Shown: piece by piece, positions 8,585 to 18,145 of the stretch
How positions within the stretch are numbered: the first letter of the stretch is position 1
Layout: every line of letters begins with the position of its first letter
Assembly (NCBI GenBank): GCA_023957125.1
Contig: JAMLHL010000038.1
Span: 1-33,935 of the forward strand
Reading direction: 5' to 3'
Source: Chitinophagaceae bacterium
GTDB taxonomy: Bacteria; Bacteroidota; Bacteroidia; Chitinophagales; Chitinophagaceae
Length of the DNA stretch: 33,935 bases
Made by a program: the position numbers and the translations under genes
The notes under the pieces: generated by a model
Database searches by the model: none
Seen by the model: the letters and a program-made list of their open reading frames with translations, nothing else
Told to the model about the DNA's origin: nothing

Positions 8585-10789
8585 ATGAAATTTAAAATCT
8601 TTGTTTATTACTTTTTATTGTTAACCCTTGTAAGCTGTTATTCAAAAAAAGCAATGTTACAAGAAGAAGGTTTAAAAACGGAAAAAACAACCTTCCAAAC
8701 CAGCGGTCCATGGAAGCCGGTTACCGATGTGAGATCGGACGTTGCTATTATATATGGTGTAGACGATGAAGGAATGACTTTCGAACAAAGGGTTCAAAGC
8801 TGGCGCGATCGCGGATATACCACACATTTTATGACGGGCATAGCCTGGGGCGGCAGATATAAACCCTATTTCGACGGCGAATGGGACGGACAAAAACATT
8901 GGGATGCCGGACAGGTGAACCGGCAGGGAGACACGCTTTGGCATGGAGATGGACGCACTACGCCCTATTTTGTTCCTACCGAAAGTTTCTTAAAATATCT
9001 GAAAGAAGTACATATCAAACGGGCTATTGATGCGGGGATTGATGCGATTTATTTGGAAGAGCCCGAATTCTGGGCTAAGGCCGGATACAGCGAGTCCTTC
9101 AAGAAAGAATGGGCAAAATATTACGGCTTCGACTGGAGACCACAGCATACTTCTCCTGAAAATACCTATTTGTCGAACAAACTGAAGTATCATATGTATT
9201 ACCATGCTTTGGATGAGTGTTTTACCTATGCTAAGGAATACGGGAAAAGCAAGGGAATGAATGTCCGTTGTTATGTGCCAACACATTCGCTGATCAATTA
9301 TGCCCAGTGGATGATCGTAAGCCCCGAAGCCAGCCTCGCGTCTCTATCCAGCGTTGATGGGTACATTGCTCAGGTATGGACAGGAACGTCAAGTGAGCCC
9401 AACTATTTTAATGGAGAAATCAAAGAACGGGTATTTGAAACTGCTTATCTGGAATATGGATGTATGGAGGCGATGACGGCTCCTACCGGTCGGAAAATGT
9501 TTTTCCTCACAGATCCGATAGAAGACCGGCATTTCGACTGGGCGTACTATAAGAAAAATTATCAGGCAACGTTTACGGCGCAATTGCTGTTTCCTAATAT
9601 TGACAATTATGAAGTAATGCCGTGGCCAGACAGAATTTACCAAGGCTTATACTATTCCGGCGCCAACAGTGATAAAAAAGAAGGGATACCCCGCTTCTAT
9701 TCCACTCAAATGCAGGTAATGGTAAACACTCTAAATGAGATGCCTTTCTCGAAAAATGAAATAACGGGCTCGAAAGGCATTAGTGTGCTGATGGCCAACT
9801 CTTTGATGTTTCAGCGGGCTCCTGAGCCTATCAATGGCTACGATGATCCGCAGCTTTCCAATTTTTATGGGGAGGCCTTACCTTTTCTTAAAAGGGGAGT
9901 TCCTGTAAAAACATTGCACATCGAGAATGCTGCCTATCCCGAAACCTGGAAGGATACAAAAGTGCTGTTAATGTCTTATTCCAATATGAAGCCCCTGTCG
10001 GAAGATGCACATGCGCATATTGCCCAATGGGTAAAAGATGGAGGGGTCATAGTGTACAGTTCGAGGGACACAGATCCATTTCAGACAGTCCAGGAATGGT
10101 GGAATCAGAATGGGAATAACTTTAAAAGACCTGCCGATCATCTGTTTCAGTTGCTAGGCATTGAAGAAAACCCTAAAGAGGGCGGGTACACTTGCGGCAA
10201 AGGAACAATATATGTCATCAGGAAGGATCCTAAGGAATTTGTGTTGACAAAAGATGGCGACCGTGAATTAGTAGCAATTGTTAAAAAGATGTATGAAGAA
10301 AAGACTAATGGCGGGCAACTGGAGTTCAAAAATAATTTTTATTTGGAAAGAGGATTTTTCGATCTCGTAGCCGTACTCGATGAAAGTGTGAGCAAAGAAC
10401 CCTATCTTTTGCAAGGATTGTTTATTGATCTTTTTGATCCAAAACTGCCTGTATTAACCCAAAAAATGGTAGATCCTGGTTCTCAGGCCTACCTGCTGAA
10501 TATTAATCGGATAGAAGACAAAACAAAGTCTCAGGTTTTAGCAGCCGCATCGCGAACAACTAATGAAAAAAGGACAAAGAACAGTTATTCTTTCACAACA
10601 AAAGGCCCACTGAACACAACCGGCATAATGCGTGTGCTGCTGCCCGTAGTTCCAAAATCAACTATTATTAAGGATGCTGAAGGAAAAGAATTGAAAGGTA
10701 CTACCTGGCAGTGGGATGAAAAAAGCAAAACCTGTTTACTCAGTTTCGAGAACAATCCGGATGGTGTGCATGTGTTATTTAATCTGTAG
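8585..10789 (+). CDS. GH42-like TIM-barrel lipoprotein, putative glycosidase of unknown specificity
   Basis: 734-residue lipoprotein: the signal peptide ends in a lipobox (LTLVSC, Cys18). Residues about 45-400 look like a (beta/alpha)8 barrel with a likely catalytic acid in IDAIYLEEPEFW (Glu158/Glu159/Glu161), preceded by RAIDAGI. Residues about 440-540 resemble the Rossmann-like second domain of GH42 enzymes (DTKVLLMSYSNMKPLS, HAHIAQWVKDGGVIVYSS). The last about 130 residues are beta-rich. The order barrel, Rossmann-like, beta sandwich matches GH42 beta-galactosidase-type proteins, but the signature is too weak to name a family or sugar. The lipid anchor would place it on a membrane surface. 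It begins 169 bp after the remnant region, so it may start a new transcription unit. Confidence 0.75.
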   Translation: MKFKIFVYYFLLLTLVSCYSKKAMLQEEGLKTEKTTFQTSGPWKPVTDVRSDVAIIYGVDDEGMTFEQRVQSWRDRGYTTHFMTGIAWGGRYKPYFDGEWDGQKHWDAGQVNRQGDTLWHGDGRTTPYFVPTESFLKYLKEVHIKRAIDAGIDAIYLEEPEFWAKAGYSESFKKEWAKYYGFDWRPQHTSPENTYLSNKLKYHMYYHALDECFTYAKEYGKSKGMNVRCYVPTHSLINYAQWMIVSPEASLASLSSVDGYIAQVWTGTSSEPNYFNGEIKERVFETAYLEYGCMEAMTAPTGRKMFFLTDPIEDRHFDWAYYKKNYQATFTAQLLFPNIDNYEVMPWPDRIYQGLYYSGANSDKKEGIPRFYSTQMQVMVNTLNEMPFSKNEITGSKGISVLMANSLMFQRAPEPINGYDDPQLSNFYGEALPFLKRGVPVKTLHIENAAYPETWKDTKVLLMSYSNMKPLSEDAHAHIAQWVKDGGVIVYSSRDTDPFQTVQEWWNQNGNNFKRPADHLFQLLGIEENPKEGGYTCGKGTIYVIRKDPKEFVLTKDGDRELVAIVKKMYEEKTNGGQLEFKNNFYLERGFFDLVAVLDESVSKEPYLLQGLFIDLFDPKLPVLTQKMVDPGSQAYLLNINRIEDKTKSQVLAAASRTTNEKRTKNSYSFTTKGPLNTTGIMRVLLPVVPKSTIIKDAEGKELKGTTWQWDEKSKTCLLSFENNPDGVHVLFNL

Positions 10790-10876
10790 ATTCATGCAAT
10801 ACGCGCAGCCGTAAAGCCCTGCACTCCCGGATAAAAATAAATGCAAAGCAACTTGTAAATATTAATAATTAAGCAA

Positions 10877-12208
10877 ATGGACGCAAATCAAACACGGAGA
10901 AAATTTATTGCCACAGCAGTATCAGGCGTTGTAACATCGGCAGTTGCGCCTATGGCATTCGCCGGCAGGCAGCAGAAACCGTCTGCGGAGAAGCCAGCCA
11001 GTATTGTCGGACACAATTTGTCCTCCAAGCCGGAGACCTCAGTGCCTGAACGGGTTGCTGCGTCTGAGTTTATTATTTTTCCCTGGGGCGGGATGCCCAA
11101 CTCTCCTGCAAACACAGCATGGGGCGACATCGCCGACATGAACGCGATGATGAAAGATCTTTACGATTGCGGATTCAATACGAGTGGGTTTACCGGCACA
11201 CAACATCTCAAACATGTCAGAAAAAACCATCTGGCGGGGATTTTGAATGCAGGCATTGATGCAACTCAAACAACCACGCAGCAAAAAGCAGATGAAAAGA
11301 TCCGAACCTTTTTGGCATCTATTACCGATCCTGAAGACCGGAAAGCCGTATATGCGATCTATATCCGTGACGAGCCAAATGCCAAACTGTTTCCACAGTT
11401 GAATGTATGGTCTGAAGCAGTAAAAAAACAAGGTGTTTTGCCATACATCAACCTTTTTCCCGATTACGCTTCACCAAAGCAGCTCGAAGCTAAGGACTAT
11501 GAAGAGCATCTTGATCAATATGTAAAAATCTGCAAGCCCCCATACCTTTCTTACGATAATTATTCGCTTTTCGAAGGCGGGCGACTGGACGAAGACAGGT
11601 TTTTCGGCAATATCGAATCTATTCGCGGCAAGACGCTTCAGTCCGGTATTCCTTTTTGGAATGTCATTTTATCCAATTCCCATTTCAATTATGCCGAACC
11701 TTCGGAGGCAACGCTGGCTATTCAGGTTTATTCAACGTTGGCCTATGGTGGCAAAGGAATCGGGTATTTTACTTATTACACACCACAAGCCGGCAATTAT
11801 CGCCTTGGGCCAATTGACCGCTTCGGATACCGCACCAAAACCTGGAAGATGATGCGGAACATCAATCTCCAGATTCATTCCCTCGCCGCGGTATACGGCA
11901 AGCTAAAAAGCATTAACGTGTTCCATACCGATCATGTTCCACGCAACGGTCATGGGATTGAGTCAGCCAAACTCGTTGAATCGGTTAGCGGCGCTTCATT
12001 GTTGGTTGGAGAATTTGTTCATCCTAACGGGAAACCATATGCGATGGTAGTTAACAAGAGTATGCAGTCTTCCGTTAAGTTTGACATTCAATTCAAGAAA
12101 AAAGGCCACACTATGATCATCAGCCAGTATAATCAGGGGCTTGTTCCTTTTCAGGGTGAACAAGATTGGCTGGCGCCGGGATGTGGTATCCTGTTAACCG
12201 TGGAATAA
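10877..12208 (+). CDS. Tat-type exported TIM-barrel glycosidase-like protein
   Basis: 443 residues. The N terminus TRRKFIATAVSGVVTSAVAP is a twin-arginine-type signal, suggesting export in folded form. The mature part resembles a (beta/alpha)8 hydrolase: MMKDLYDCGFNTSGFTG, VYAIYIRDEPNA (Asp165/Glu166, a likely acid/base), then PFWNVILSNSHFNYAEPSEA and LAYGGKGIGYFTYYTPQ near the barrel end, followed by a small beta domain. Similar sequences are usually called glycosyl-hydrolase-like or hypothetical; I cannot assign a GH family. It follows the GH42-like gene by 87 bp and precedes the acyltransferase by 23 bp, so it is probably co-transcribed. Substrate is unknown. Confidence 0.7.
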   Translation: MDANQTRRKFIATAVSGVVTSAVAPMAFAGRQQKPSAEKPASIVGHNLSSKPETSVPERVAASEFIIFPWGGMPNSPANTAWGDIADMNAMMKDLYDCGFNTSGFTGTQHLKHVRKNHLAGILNAGIDATQTTTQQKADEKIRTFLASITDPEDRKAVYAIYIRDEPNAKLFPQLNVWSEAVKKQGVLPYINLFPDYASPKQLEAKDYEEHLDQYVKICKPPYLSYDNYSLFEGGRLDEDRFFGNIESIRGKTLQSGIPFWNVILSNSHFNYAEPSEATLAIQVYSTLAYGGKGIGYFTYYTPQAGNYRLGPIDRFGYRTKTWKMMRNINLQIHSLAAVYGKLKSINVFHTDHVPRNGHGIESAKLVESVSGASLLVGEFVHPNGKPYAMVVNKSMQSSVKFDIQFKKKGHTMIISQYNQGLVPFQGEQDWLAPGCGILLTVE

Positions 12209-12231
12209 ATTGCTAATAGTGTGGGAATAAT

Positions 12232-13374
12232 ATGAAAAGATTACGATCATTGGACGCTTTAAGGGGATTTGATATGTTCTGGATCATTGGAGGACAGGGC
12301 GTTTTTGCAGGGTTGGCATCGCTCACGGGCTGGACTCCATTGGTGTGGTGGGAACATCAGTTGCACCATGTAAAATGGCATGGATTCGCGTTCGAGGATA
12401 TGATCTTCCCTTTGTTCCTGTTCATTGCGGGTATCTCGTTTCCGTTTTCGATGGCCAAACGGGTGGAAAAACACATATCCCGAAGGTCGTTATACATACA
12501 GATATTTAAACGCGGGCTGATATTGGTATTGCTCGGGATGATTTACAACGGGTTATTGAATTTCGGTTTTATAAAAACAGGCAGCACCGCAGAAAACGGG
12601 ATTTTGAGCTTCGATTTTTCCACCATGCGGTTTGCCAGTGTGCTTGGCCGTATTGGCCTTGCATGGATGCTTGCGACACTCATCTTTGTTAATACCGGCA
12701 GACACAGCATCCGTATTATCTGGTGTGCCGGCTTATTGATTTTTTACTGGTTGTTGCTCTCGCTTGTTCCTGCACCCGACTATCCCGGTGCGGAAAAATT
12801 TTCGGTAGAAGGTAATTTTACCAGTTATTTTGACAGGATGTTCCTCCCCGGCAGGATCACCCTTCACGATCCGGAAGGCTGGCTGGGCATCATTCCTGCT
12901 ACGGGAACAGCATTACTGGGAATGCTCACCGGACAGTTTGTAATGTGGCGCAAAGAAGGGTTGACCGAAACGAAACGGAGCGGTTATATGGCTATTGGAG
13001 GTATAATCCTGGTAATACTTGGACTGTTATGGAACACTGTATTCCCAATCAATAAAAACTTATGGACAAGCTCCTTTGTGTGTTTGGCCGGCGGATTGAG
13101 CCTTTTGTTGTTTTCTTTATTCTATTTGATTATTGATGTATGGGGATACAGTAAGTGGACATTTTTCTTCACCGTTGTCGGGATGAATTCCATCACCATC
13201 TATCTGGCGCAACGCATGATCAATTTCCGTTACACTTCAGACTACCTATTCAAAGGGGTGATCAATTGGTTTCCTGAATCGTGGATGCCATTTCTTGGGA
13301 GTTGTGCTTATCTGGCTGTGGTTTGGACTTTCTTATATTTTTTATACAAAAAAAAGATTTTTCTAAAGGTGTAA
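12232..13374 (+). CDS. DUF5009 / heparan-alpha-glucosaminide N-acetyltransferase-like membrane protein
   Basis: 380 residues, multi-pass inner-membrane protein (about ten hydrophobic helices). The N-terminal signature RLRSLDALRGFDMFWIIGG plus WHGFAFEDMIFPLFLFIAG is characteristic of the YeiB/HGSNAT-like acyltransferase group, which moves acetyl groups across the membrane to sugars. His in WHGFAFEDMIFP is the equivalent of the conserved catalytic-region His of this group. Later helices: GLILVLLGMIYNG, GMNSITIYLAQRMI. The protein is full length and undamaged, in contrast to its 55-bp fragment at 8436. In a PUL it may acetylate or de-acetylate imported sugars; that is inference. Confidence 0.88.
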   Translation: MKRLRSLDALRGFDMFWIIGGQGVFAGLASLTGWTPLVWWEHQLHHVKWHGFAFEDMIFPLFLFIAGISFPFSMAKRVEKHISRRSLYIQIFKRGLILVLLGMIYNGLLNFGFIKTGSTAENGILSFDFSTMRFASVLGRIGLAWMLATLIFVNTGRHSIRIIWCAGLLIFYWLLLSLVPAPDYPGAEKFSVEGNFTSYFDRMFLPGRITLHDPEGWLGIIPATGTALLGMLTGQFVMWRKEGLTETKRSGYMAIGGIILVILGLLWNTVFPINKNLWTSSFVCLAGGLSLLLFSLFYLIIDVWGYSKWTFFFTVVGMNSITIYLAQRMINFRYTSDYLFKGVINWFPESWMPFLGSCAYLAVVWTFLYFLYKKKIFLKV

Positions 13375-13422
13375 ATAAACCGCTCTTATTGTGCGTGATA
13401 TTGGATTATTTAAAGTAATGCT

Positions 13423-15009
13423 ATGATTGTAAACTTCGCAAAACAGTGTTTTAAATTAAAATTCAGCATTGTTACATTGCTTGTTTGTCTGTGTTTTTTT
13501 ATAAGCTGCAATCGTTTATATGCGCAAAGCCAACAGCAATACAATATATCTGATTACGGCTCCGTAGGTGATGGTAAGGTCTTAAACACTAAACCGATAC
13601 AAAACCTAATCGATAAAGCAAGTGAACAAGGCGGTGGTATCGTTCTTATTCCGGCAGGTAAATTTCTTACAGGTACGCTTGTAATGAAAAGCAATGTAGA
13701 ATTGCATTTAGAGAAAAATGCCATTTTGCTCGGCAGCACCAATCCATTCGATTATAAGGAAGTTGAAATGAAAGGGCATCCCGTAAGCCCTAAACAGGAT
13801 GATAATTCACAATTAGCGCTTTTAGTGGCTTATCAGTCCAATAATATCGCAGTTACCGGATCAGGTACTATAGACGGGCAGGGAAGAGAACTGGCTTTAA
13901 ATATTGACAGCCTTTATCATGTTGGAATTATTAAAGACCCCAATTATGGAGGCAGGCCCAATGAAACGGTTCGGCCCAAGCTACTTCGCTTTTCAATGTG
14001 CAATAATGTAACCATTCGGGAAGCGACCCTAAAAAATTCTGCCTGCTGGGGTCTTTCTTTTGATTTGTGCACGCTGCTTACGCTTAATAAGCTAACAATC
14101 ATTAACCGTGCTTACTGGAACAATGATGGTGTAGACATTAATGATTGTAAAAATGTACGGATCACAGATTGCGATATAAGCTCGGCAGATGATGGCATTT
14201 GCCTGAAATCTTATTATCTCGGTGAGAGTAATGATTCTGTGCTCATTTCCAATTGCACCATTCGGTCTGGAGCGAGTGCAATAAAATTTGGAACGGCGTC
14301 TTATGGAGGGTTTAAGAATGTGACAATAGACAATATAAAGATATTTGACACTTATCGTTCAGCCATTGCAATTGAATCTGTAGATGGCGGTGATATTGAA
14401 AATATTAAAGTAACAAATATCTATGCGAAAAATACAGGAAACGCCCTGTTTATACGGCTGGGAAACAGGGTTCAGCAAACTCCTGGAAAAGTGGAGAACA
14501 TTTACTTAGGCAATATTCAGGTACAAGTTCCCTTCAACAGGCCCGATATTAACTATGATATGCGGGCCGCTGAGCCTGGATATCATCATAATCCTTTTCC
14601 GTCTTCTATTACAGGCATTCCTGGTTATCATGTAAAAAATGTTATTCTTGAAAATATAGAAATAAGCTATCCGGGTCGTGCTTCAAAAGGACAAGCTTAT
14701 TTTTCATTAAGCAGGTTAGGCGATTTTCCTGAAAAAATTAATGATTATCCTGAGTTTTCCATGTTTGGGGAAATGCCTTGCTGGGGGCTGTATGTTCGTC
14801 ATGCTGATGATATTAAGATGAAAAATATTACGCTGAAATTAGATGCTGAAGATTTTCGCCCCGCATTTATTTTTGATGATGTAAAAAATGTTCACATGGA
14901 CAAAATCAGGCTTCCTCCCGATTATCAAAATGGCCAAATTATCCTGAGAGGCAATAAAGCGTTTTCGTTAAATGGATCAGGGAATATCAAAGCAAAAGAA
15001 ATTCCTTAG
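13423..15009 (+). CDS. secreted GH28 family polygalacturonase-like protein
   Basis: 528 residues with a signal peptide (possible lipobox FFISC, alternative cleavage after LYAQ). It starts with YNISDYGSVGDGKVLNT and VLIPAGKFLTGTLVMKSNVE, the N-terminal signature of right-handed beta-helix GH28 enzymes. Catalytic-region motifs are visible: NNDGVDI (residues about 233-239, canonical NTDG) and SADDGICLKS (Asp256/Asp257). The canonical GHG motif is replaced by GASAIKFGT, and RSAIAIE stands in the RIK region, a pattern I associate with divergent bacterial GH28 groups. It would hydrolyse galacturonic-acid-containing chains; exact linkage is unknown. It follows the acyltransferase by 48 bp. Confidence 0.88.
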   Translation: MIVNFAKQCFKLKFSIVTLLVCLCFFISCNRLYAQSQQQYNISDYGSVGDGKVLNTKPIQNLIDKASEQGGGIVLIPAGKFLTGTLVMKSNVELHLEKNAILLGSTNPFDYKEVEMKGHPVSPKQDDNSQLALLVAYQSNNIAVTGSGTIDGQGRELALNIDSLYHVGIIKDPNYGGRPNETVRPKLLRFSMCNNVTIREATLKNSACWGLSFDLCTLLTLNKLTIINRAYWNNDGVDINDCKNVRITDCDISSADDGICLKSYYLGESNDSVLISNCTIRSGASAIKFGTASYGGFKNVTIDNIKIFDTYRSAIAIESVDGGDIENIKVTNIYAKNTGNALFIRLGNRVQQTPGKVENIYLGNIQVQVPFNRPDINYDMRAAEPGYHHNPFPSSITGIPGYHVKNVILENIEISYPGRASKGQAYFSLSRLGDFPEKINDYPEFSMFGEMPCWGLYVRHADDIKMKNITLKLDAEDFRPAFIFDDVKNVHMDKIRLPPDYQNGQIILRGNKAFSLNGSGNIKAKEIP

Positions 15010-15147
15010 TAGATCGAATTGTTCGTGGGTCGGCAGGACGGTTTGAAAATTTGAATTGTACCAATTTGATTTTGCCGCCAGGTGTAAAAAATAACTTAAT
15101 AAATAATTTTGATTCTATATAAACGCTAAAACAAATTGTTCTTAGTT

Positions 15148-16722
15148 ATGCCAGGTAAAATATTCATCATCTCAGTGTTTCTGTTGTATAGCACGTTATC
15201 GTGGGGACAGCGTACATGGAACGAAGTATCAAAAGAAATCACTGAAGTGGAAATGAAATCTTCTGCTGATGGGTCTACGCAGAAAGCAATGTTATATAAA
15301 AGCCCGAAGCCGGGACAGCCGCTTATCGTACATCTTCATGCATGGAGCGCCAGTTACCAAACCATACAGCCGGAGCTTTTCTCCCAAATCCAGTACCGCG
15401 ACTATAACTATATCTATCCTCATTTTCGAGGCCCGAATAATCACCCTGAGGCTTGCGGCAGCGACCTGGTTATTTCGGATATCGAAGATGCCATTGAATA
15501 TGCGCTTAAAGCAACCGGCGCAGACAGAAACCAGGTGCACCTTGTTGGTTCATCGGGTGGTGGAGGCACGGTTATGAACTGCTACATGCGATTGAAATAC
15601 CCTGCAAGAAGTTTTTCCGCATGGTGTGCTATCACGGATATAGAGTCCTGGTATTGGGAAGTGCTTAGCCGTGGTTACAACAAGTACGCCGATGATATTA
15701 TGAAAAGCACCTCTTCTGCTACCACGCTCAACATTGCGGAAGCCCACCGGCGTTCACCGATGTACTATCCTTATCCCGCAAAGCTCAGAGAAGGAGCCAG
15801 TCTGAGCATGTACGCCGGAATACACGATGGCTATATAGCAGATGTACCTGTTACACAGACCATCAATATGTACAATAAAATTGCGAAAGAAAAATATCCG
15901 AACGATAAAAACGCAATAGTTCCCGACAAGGACATAATCGCATTGCTTTCCAAACGTAGTTATCCGAATGCGCCCAAGGCAAACATCGGCGATCGTAAGG
16001 TGCATTATCACAAACAAGCAGGCGATGTTGAAGTCGTTATCTTTGAAGGCGGGCACGAAAGACTTGACGATCAGGTCATAGGTCTGATGCCGGTTTTGGA
16101 TAAGGTAAAGCGCAATCCAATCACGTTCTTAACGCTCGGTGATGCAAATGCCACTGCAAAACTTGGCTGGGCAAACCAGTTGGGCATGATATTTCCTTAT
16201 TCCACGGTTGTTAACCGGTCAATTCCGGGTCAATGCCTTGGGGTTGCTGATGGCTTTCTCAATTCCCTGCATACAATTGATACAACTTTGATTTCGATAA
16301 GGGCGGATCCTGATTATATCGTTATCGGCCTGGGTACTAACGATGCCCGCAAAGACTACGCTGCTCAAAGCAAGGCATTTCCTGAACATATGCGGTCATT
16401 GATCAGCAAGATCAAGAACAGTGACTTGTATCGTCGTAGTACACCGAAATTGATCATTCTGTCTTGTCTTCCATATGATGAGCATAATGCCGACCAGGAA
16501 AAATATAGTGGTGCAAAAAAGCGTTTGGTCGGTTTTAATCGTGCATTAGCAAAAATAACTCGTGAAGAAGGAGCTGTTTATATAGACGCGGGTGCTTTAA
16601 TCACCGGTTCAGGACGATTGCAGCAAAATGAATTTACCACTTCAGATGGAGTGACTTTAACACCTATAGCAACACGCATCGTAGTTGAAGGTATTGCCGG
16701 GGTTGTTGAAAAACAGAAGTAA
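15148..16722 (+). CDS. secreted alpha/beta-hydrolase fused to an SGNH-like domain with altered catalytic residues
   Basis: 524 residues from the ATG at 15148, chosen because it gives a clean signal peptide (PGKIFIISVFLLYSTLSWG); TTG 15136 would only add four residues. Domain 1 (about 25-320) is a prolyl-oligopeptidase/esterase-like fold: HLHAWSASYQ, nucleophile motif VGSSGGGG (Ser136), IHDGYI, and EGGHERL (His). Domain 2 (about 325-520) is an SGNH/GDSL fold: TFLTLGDANATAKLGW, IVIGLGTNDARKD, SDGVTLTP. Canonical block I is GDS and block V is DxxH; here Ser is Ala333 and His is Thr503, so domain 2 probably binds rather than cuts, while domain 1 retains its triad. Likely a carbohydrate esterase. 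Upstream 15010-15147 contains no other gene. Confidence 0.85.
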   Translation: MPGKIFIISVFLLYSTLSWGQRTWNEVSKEITEVEMKSSADGSTQKAMLYKSPKPGQPLIVHLHAWSASYQTIQPELFSQIQYRDYNYIYPHFRGPNNHPEACGSDLVISDIEDAIEYALKATGADRNQVHLVGSSGGGGTVMNCYMRLKYPARSFSAWCAITDIESWYWEVLSRGYNKYADDIMKSTSSATTLNIAEAHRRSPMYYPYPAKLREGASLSMYAGIHDGYIADVPVTQTINMYNKIAKEKYPNDKNAIVPDKDIIALLSKRSYPNAPKANIGDRKVHYHKQAGDVEVVIFEGGHERLDDQVIGLMPVLDKVKRNPITFLTLGDANATAKLGWANQLGMIFPYSTVVNRSIPGQCLGVADGFLNSLHTIDTTLISIRADPDYIVIGLGTNDARKDYAAQSKAFPEHMRSLISKIKNSDLYRRSTPKLIILSCLPYDEHNADQEKYSGAKKRLVGFNRALAKITREEGAVYIDAGALITGSGRLQQNEFTTSDGVTLTPIATRIVVEGIAGVVEKQK

Positions 16723-16765
16723 AAAAAACTGCTTTTTGGAAACTAATTATCAAATACATTCACTA

Positions 16766-16780
16766 TTGTCCGACTAAAAT
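16766..16780 (+). repeat. left terminal inverted repeat of the IS4-like element
   Basis: TTGTCCGACTAAAAT, an exact inverted match to 18146-18160. A base just outside also nearly matches, so the true tip may differ by one or two bases. Confidence 0.85.
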
Positions 16781-16802
16781 AGCCTAAAAAAATACAAAAA
16801 AA

Positions 16803-16822
16803 GGCAGTTCCGAAGAACCGCC
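16803..16822 (+). other. hairpin just upstream of the transposase start
   Basis: GGCAGTTC and GAACCGCC pair around a CGAA loop with one mismatch, ending two bases before the transposase ATG. Such structures near IS ends can limit translation from outside transcripts; here that is inference only. Confidence 0.4.
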
Positions 16823-16824
16823 AA

Positions 16825-18055
16825 ATGGTTAAGTTTGATTTACGACAATTAAACTTATTACCAATGAGTGAAGTTAAAGAGTTTACCGGACAGCCGGTGT
16901 TATCACAGATATTAAATTTGATTGGCAGTTCTTTGATAAATAAAGCCAACAGGAAGTTTCAAGCCAACAGGTATTACAAAAAGCTACCCTTGCGGGTGCA
17001 TTTAGTAAGTCTGCTGTATGGTGTGTTCAGTTATTGTAACGGGCTACGGGAGCTTTGTGAAGGACTTTTAGCCTGCGAGGGCAGGCTGGCTCATTTGGGT
17101 TTTGATAAAGCTCCGGCACGCAGCACACTTTCCGATGCAAACACGAACAGGAGTTTCCGTGTATTTGAGATGATTTATACCGAACTATTGAAGCATATCA
17201 TTCGTTTATCTCGACAGCCGGCTAAAGGGATTGAGTATCAGGAACCTTAAGATAATAGATAGCAGTACTATTCAGTTGTTCAGCGAGTTTACGGGGCGTA
17301 GGGCGTAACCCTAAAGATGGAAGCCGCAAGAAGGGCGGTATTAAAGTACACACCATGATGGATGCTTTTAGCGGCGTGGCAGAGTTTGTACGCATGACTG
17401 CCGCCCGGGAACACGACCGCAACTTCTTGTACAAACTGGACTTGCCTGCCAACAGTTGGTTGGTATTTTGATAAAGCCTACAATGTTTACCGGCAGTTTT
17501 CCAAATGGATAGCACAGAGGATATGGTTTGTTACCCGCATGAAAGACAATGCTGTTTTTCATGACCAAGGTTTTGGTGGATAGGACAAAGAAGAGAAATG
17601 CAAAAGGCGTATTGAAAGAGCACACATAACAATTGGCGTAAAAGGGGAGCGGAAGCGGAAAGGTTAAAACTCAGACGTATTACTTTTAAAGCCGATGATG
17701 CCAAGGTATATGTGTTTATAACGAACAACTTCACTTTGCCCGCAAGCCAGATAGCAACGATTTATAAAAACAGATGGATGATAGAATTGCTGTTCAAACA
17801 GATAAAGCAAAACTTCCCTGCGCTACTTTTGGGGCAATAGTGTAAATGCCATTAAAATGCAGGTGTATTGCGTATTGATAGCGCAATTGCTGATGGTGGT
17901 GGTGAGAAAAGCTGCAAAATAAGAAATCGTTTGGCAACATGATAACCGTTATCCGGTTGCATCTAATGAGCTATGTATCGCTGTTGGAGTTTATCAAAGA
18001 CACTTACAAGGCATGGAGAAAAACACACAACGCCTCTTTTGCTTTTGCGACCTAA
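16825..18055 (+). pseudogene. IS4-family DDE transposase (DUF4372 N terminus), multiply frameshifted
   Basis: The intact N-terminal 141 codons (16825-17250) match the DUF4372-type start of IS4 transposases (SEVKEFTGQPVLSQILNLIG, YYKKLPLRVHLVSLLYGVFS, DKAPARSTLSDANTNR). Coding then jumps frames: IRNLKIIDSSTIQLFSEFT (first Asp of DDE), GVGRNPKDGSRKKGGIKVHT up to about 17470, FDKAYNVYRQFSKW (second Asp), and after about 17690 IYKNRWMIELLFKQIKQN, the Y-R-E-K signature with catalytic Glu. The end reads NASFAFAT then stop at 18053-18055. At least four frame breaks or stops make it inactive. Confidence 0.85.
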
Positions 18056-18062
18056 AAAACAA

Positions 18063-18076
18063 GGGGGTACTCCCCC
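18063..18076 (+). terminator. GC-rich hairpin after the transposase
   Basis: GGGGG (18063-18067) and CCCCC (18072-18076) around TACT, eight bases after the transposase stop. No strong T-run follows (GGATTTTG), so termination activity is uncertain. Confidence 0.35.
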
Positions 18077-18100
18077 GGATTTTGAAACAATGATTCTTTC

Positions 18101-18133
18101 GGCTGTAACTCTTTACTGTAAAGAATTACAGCC
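18101..18133. other. subterminal hairpin of the IS right end
   Basis: GGCTGTAA and TTACAGCC form a perfect 8-bp stem; inside it TCTTTA pairs with TAAAGA around CTG, with one mismatch between the two stems. Located 12 bases inside the right terminal repeat. Confidence 0.5.
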
Positions 18134-18145
18134 GATTTAACTCCG

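Noticed and set aside
15010..15147. Terminator between GH28 and the esterase gene
   Set aside because: Only a 5-bp CGGCA/TGCCG pairing with a long loop and no T-run following; too weak to call.
15292..15577. Overlapping ORFs on both strands inside the esterase-SGNH gene
   Set aside because: The sense frame carries continuous domain signatures; the others have none.
16743..16949. Minus-strand ORF at the left end of the IS element
   Set aside because: It reads across the terminal repeat and the transposase start in antisense; no recognisable product.
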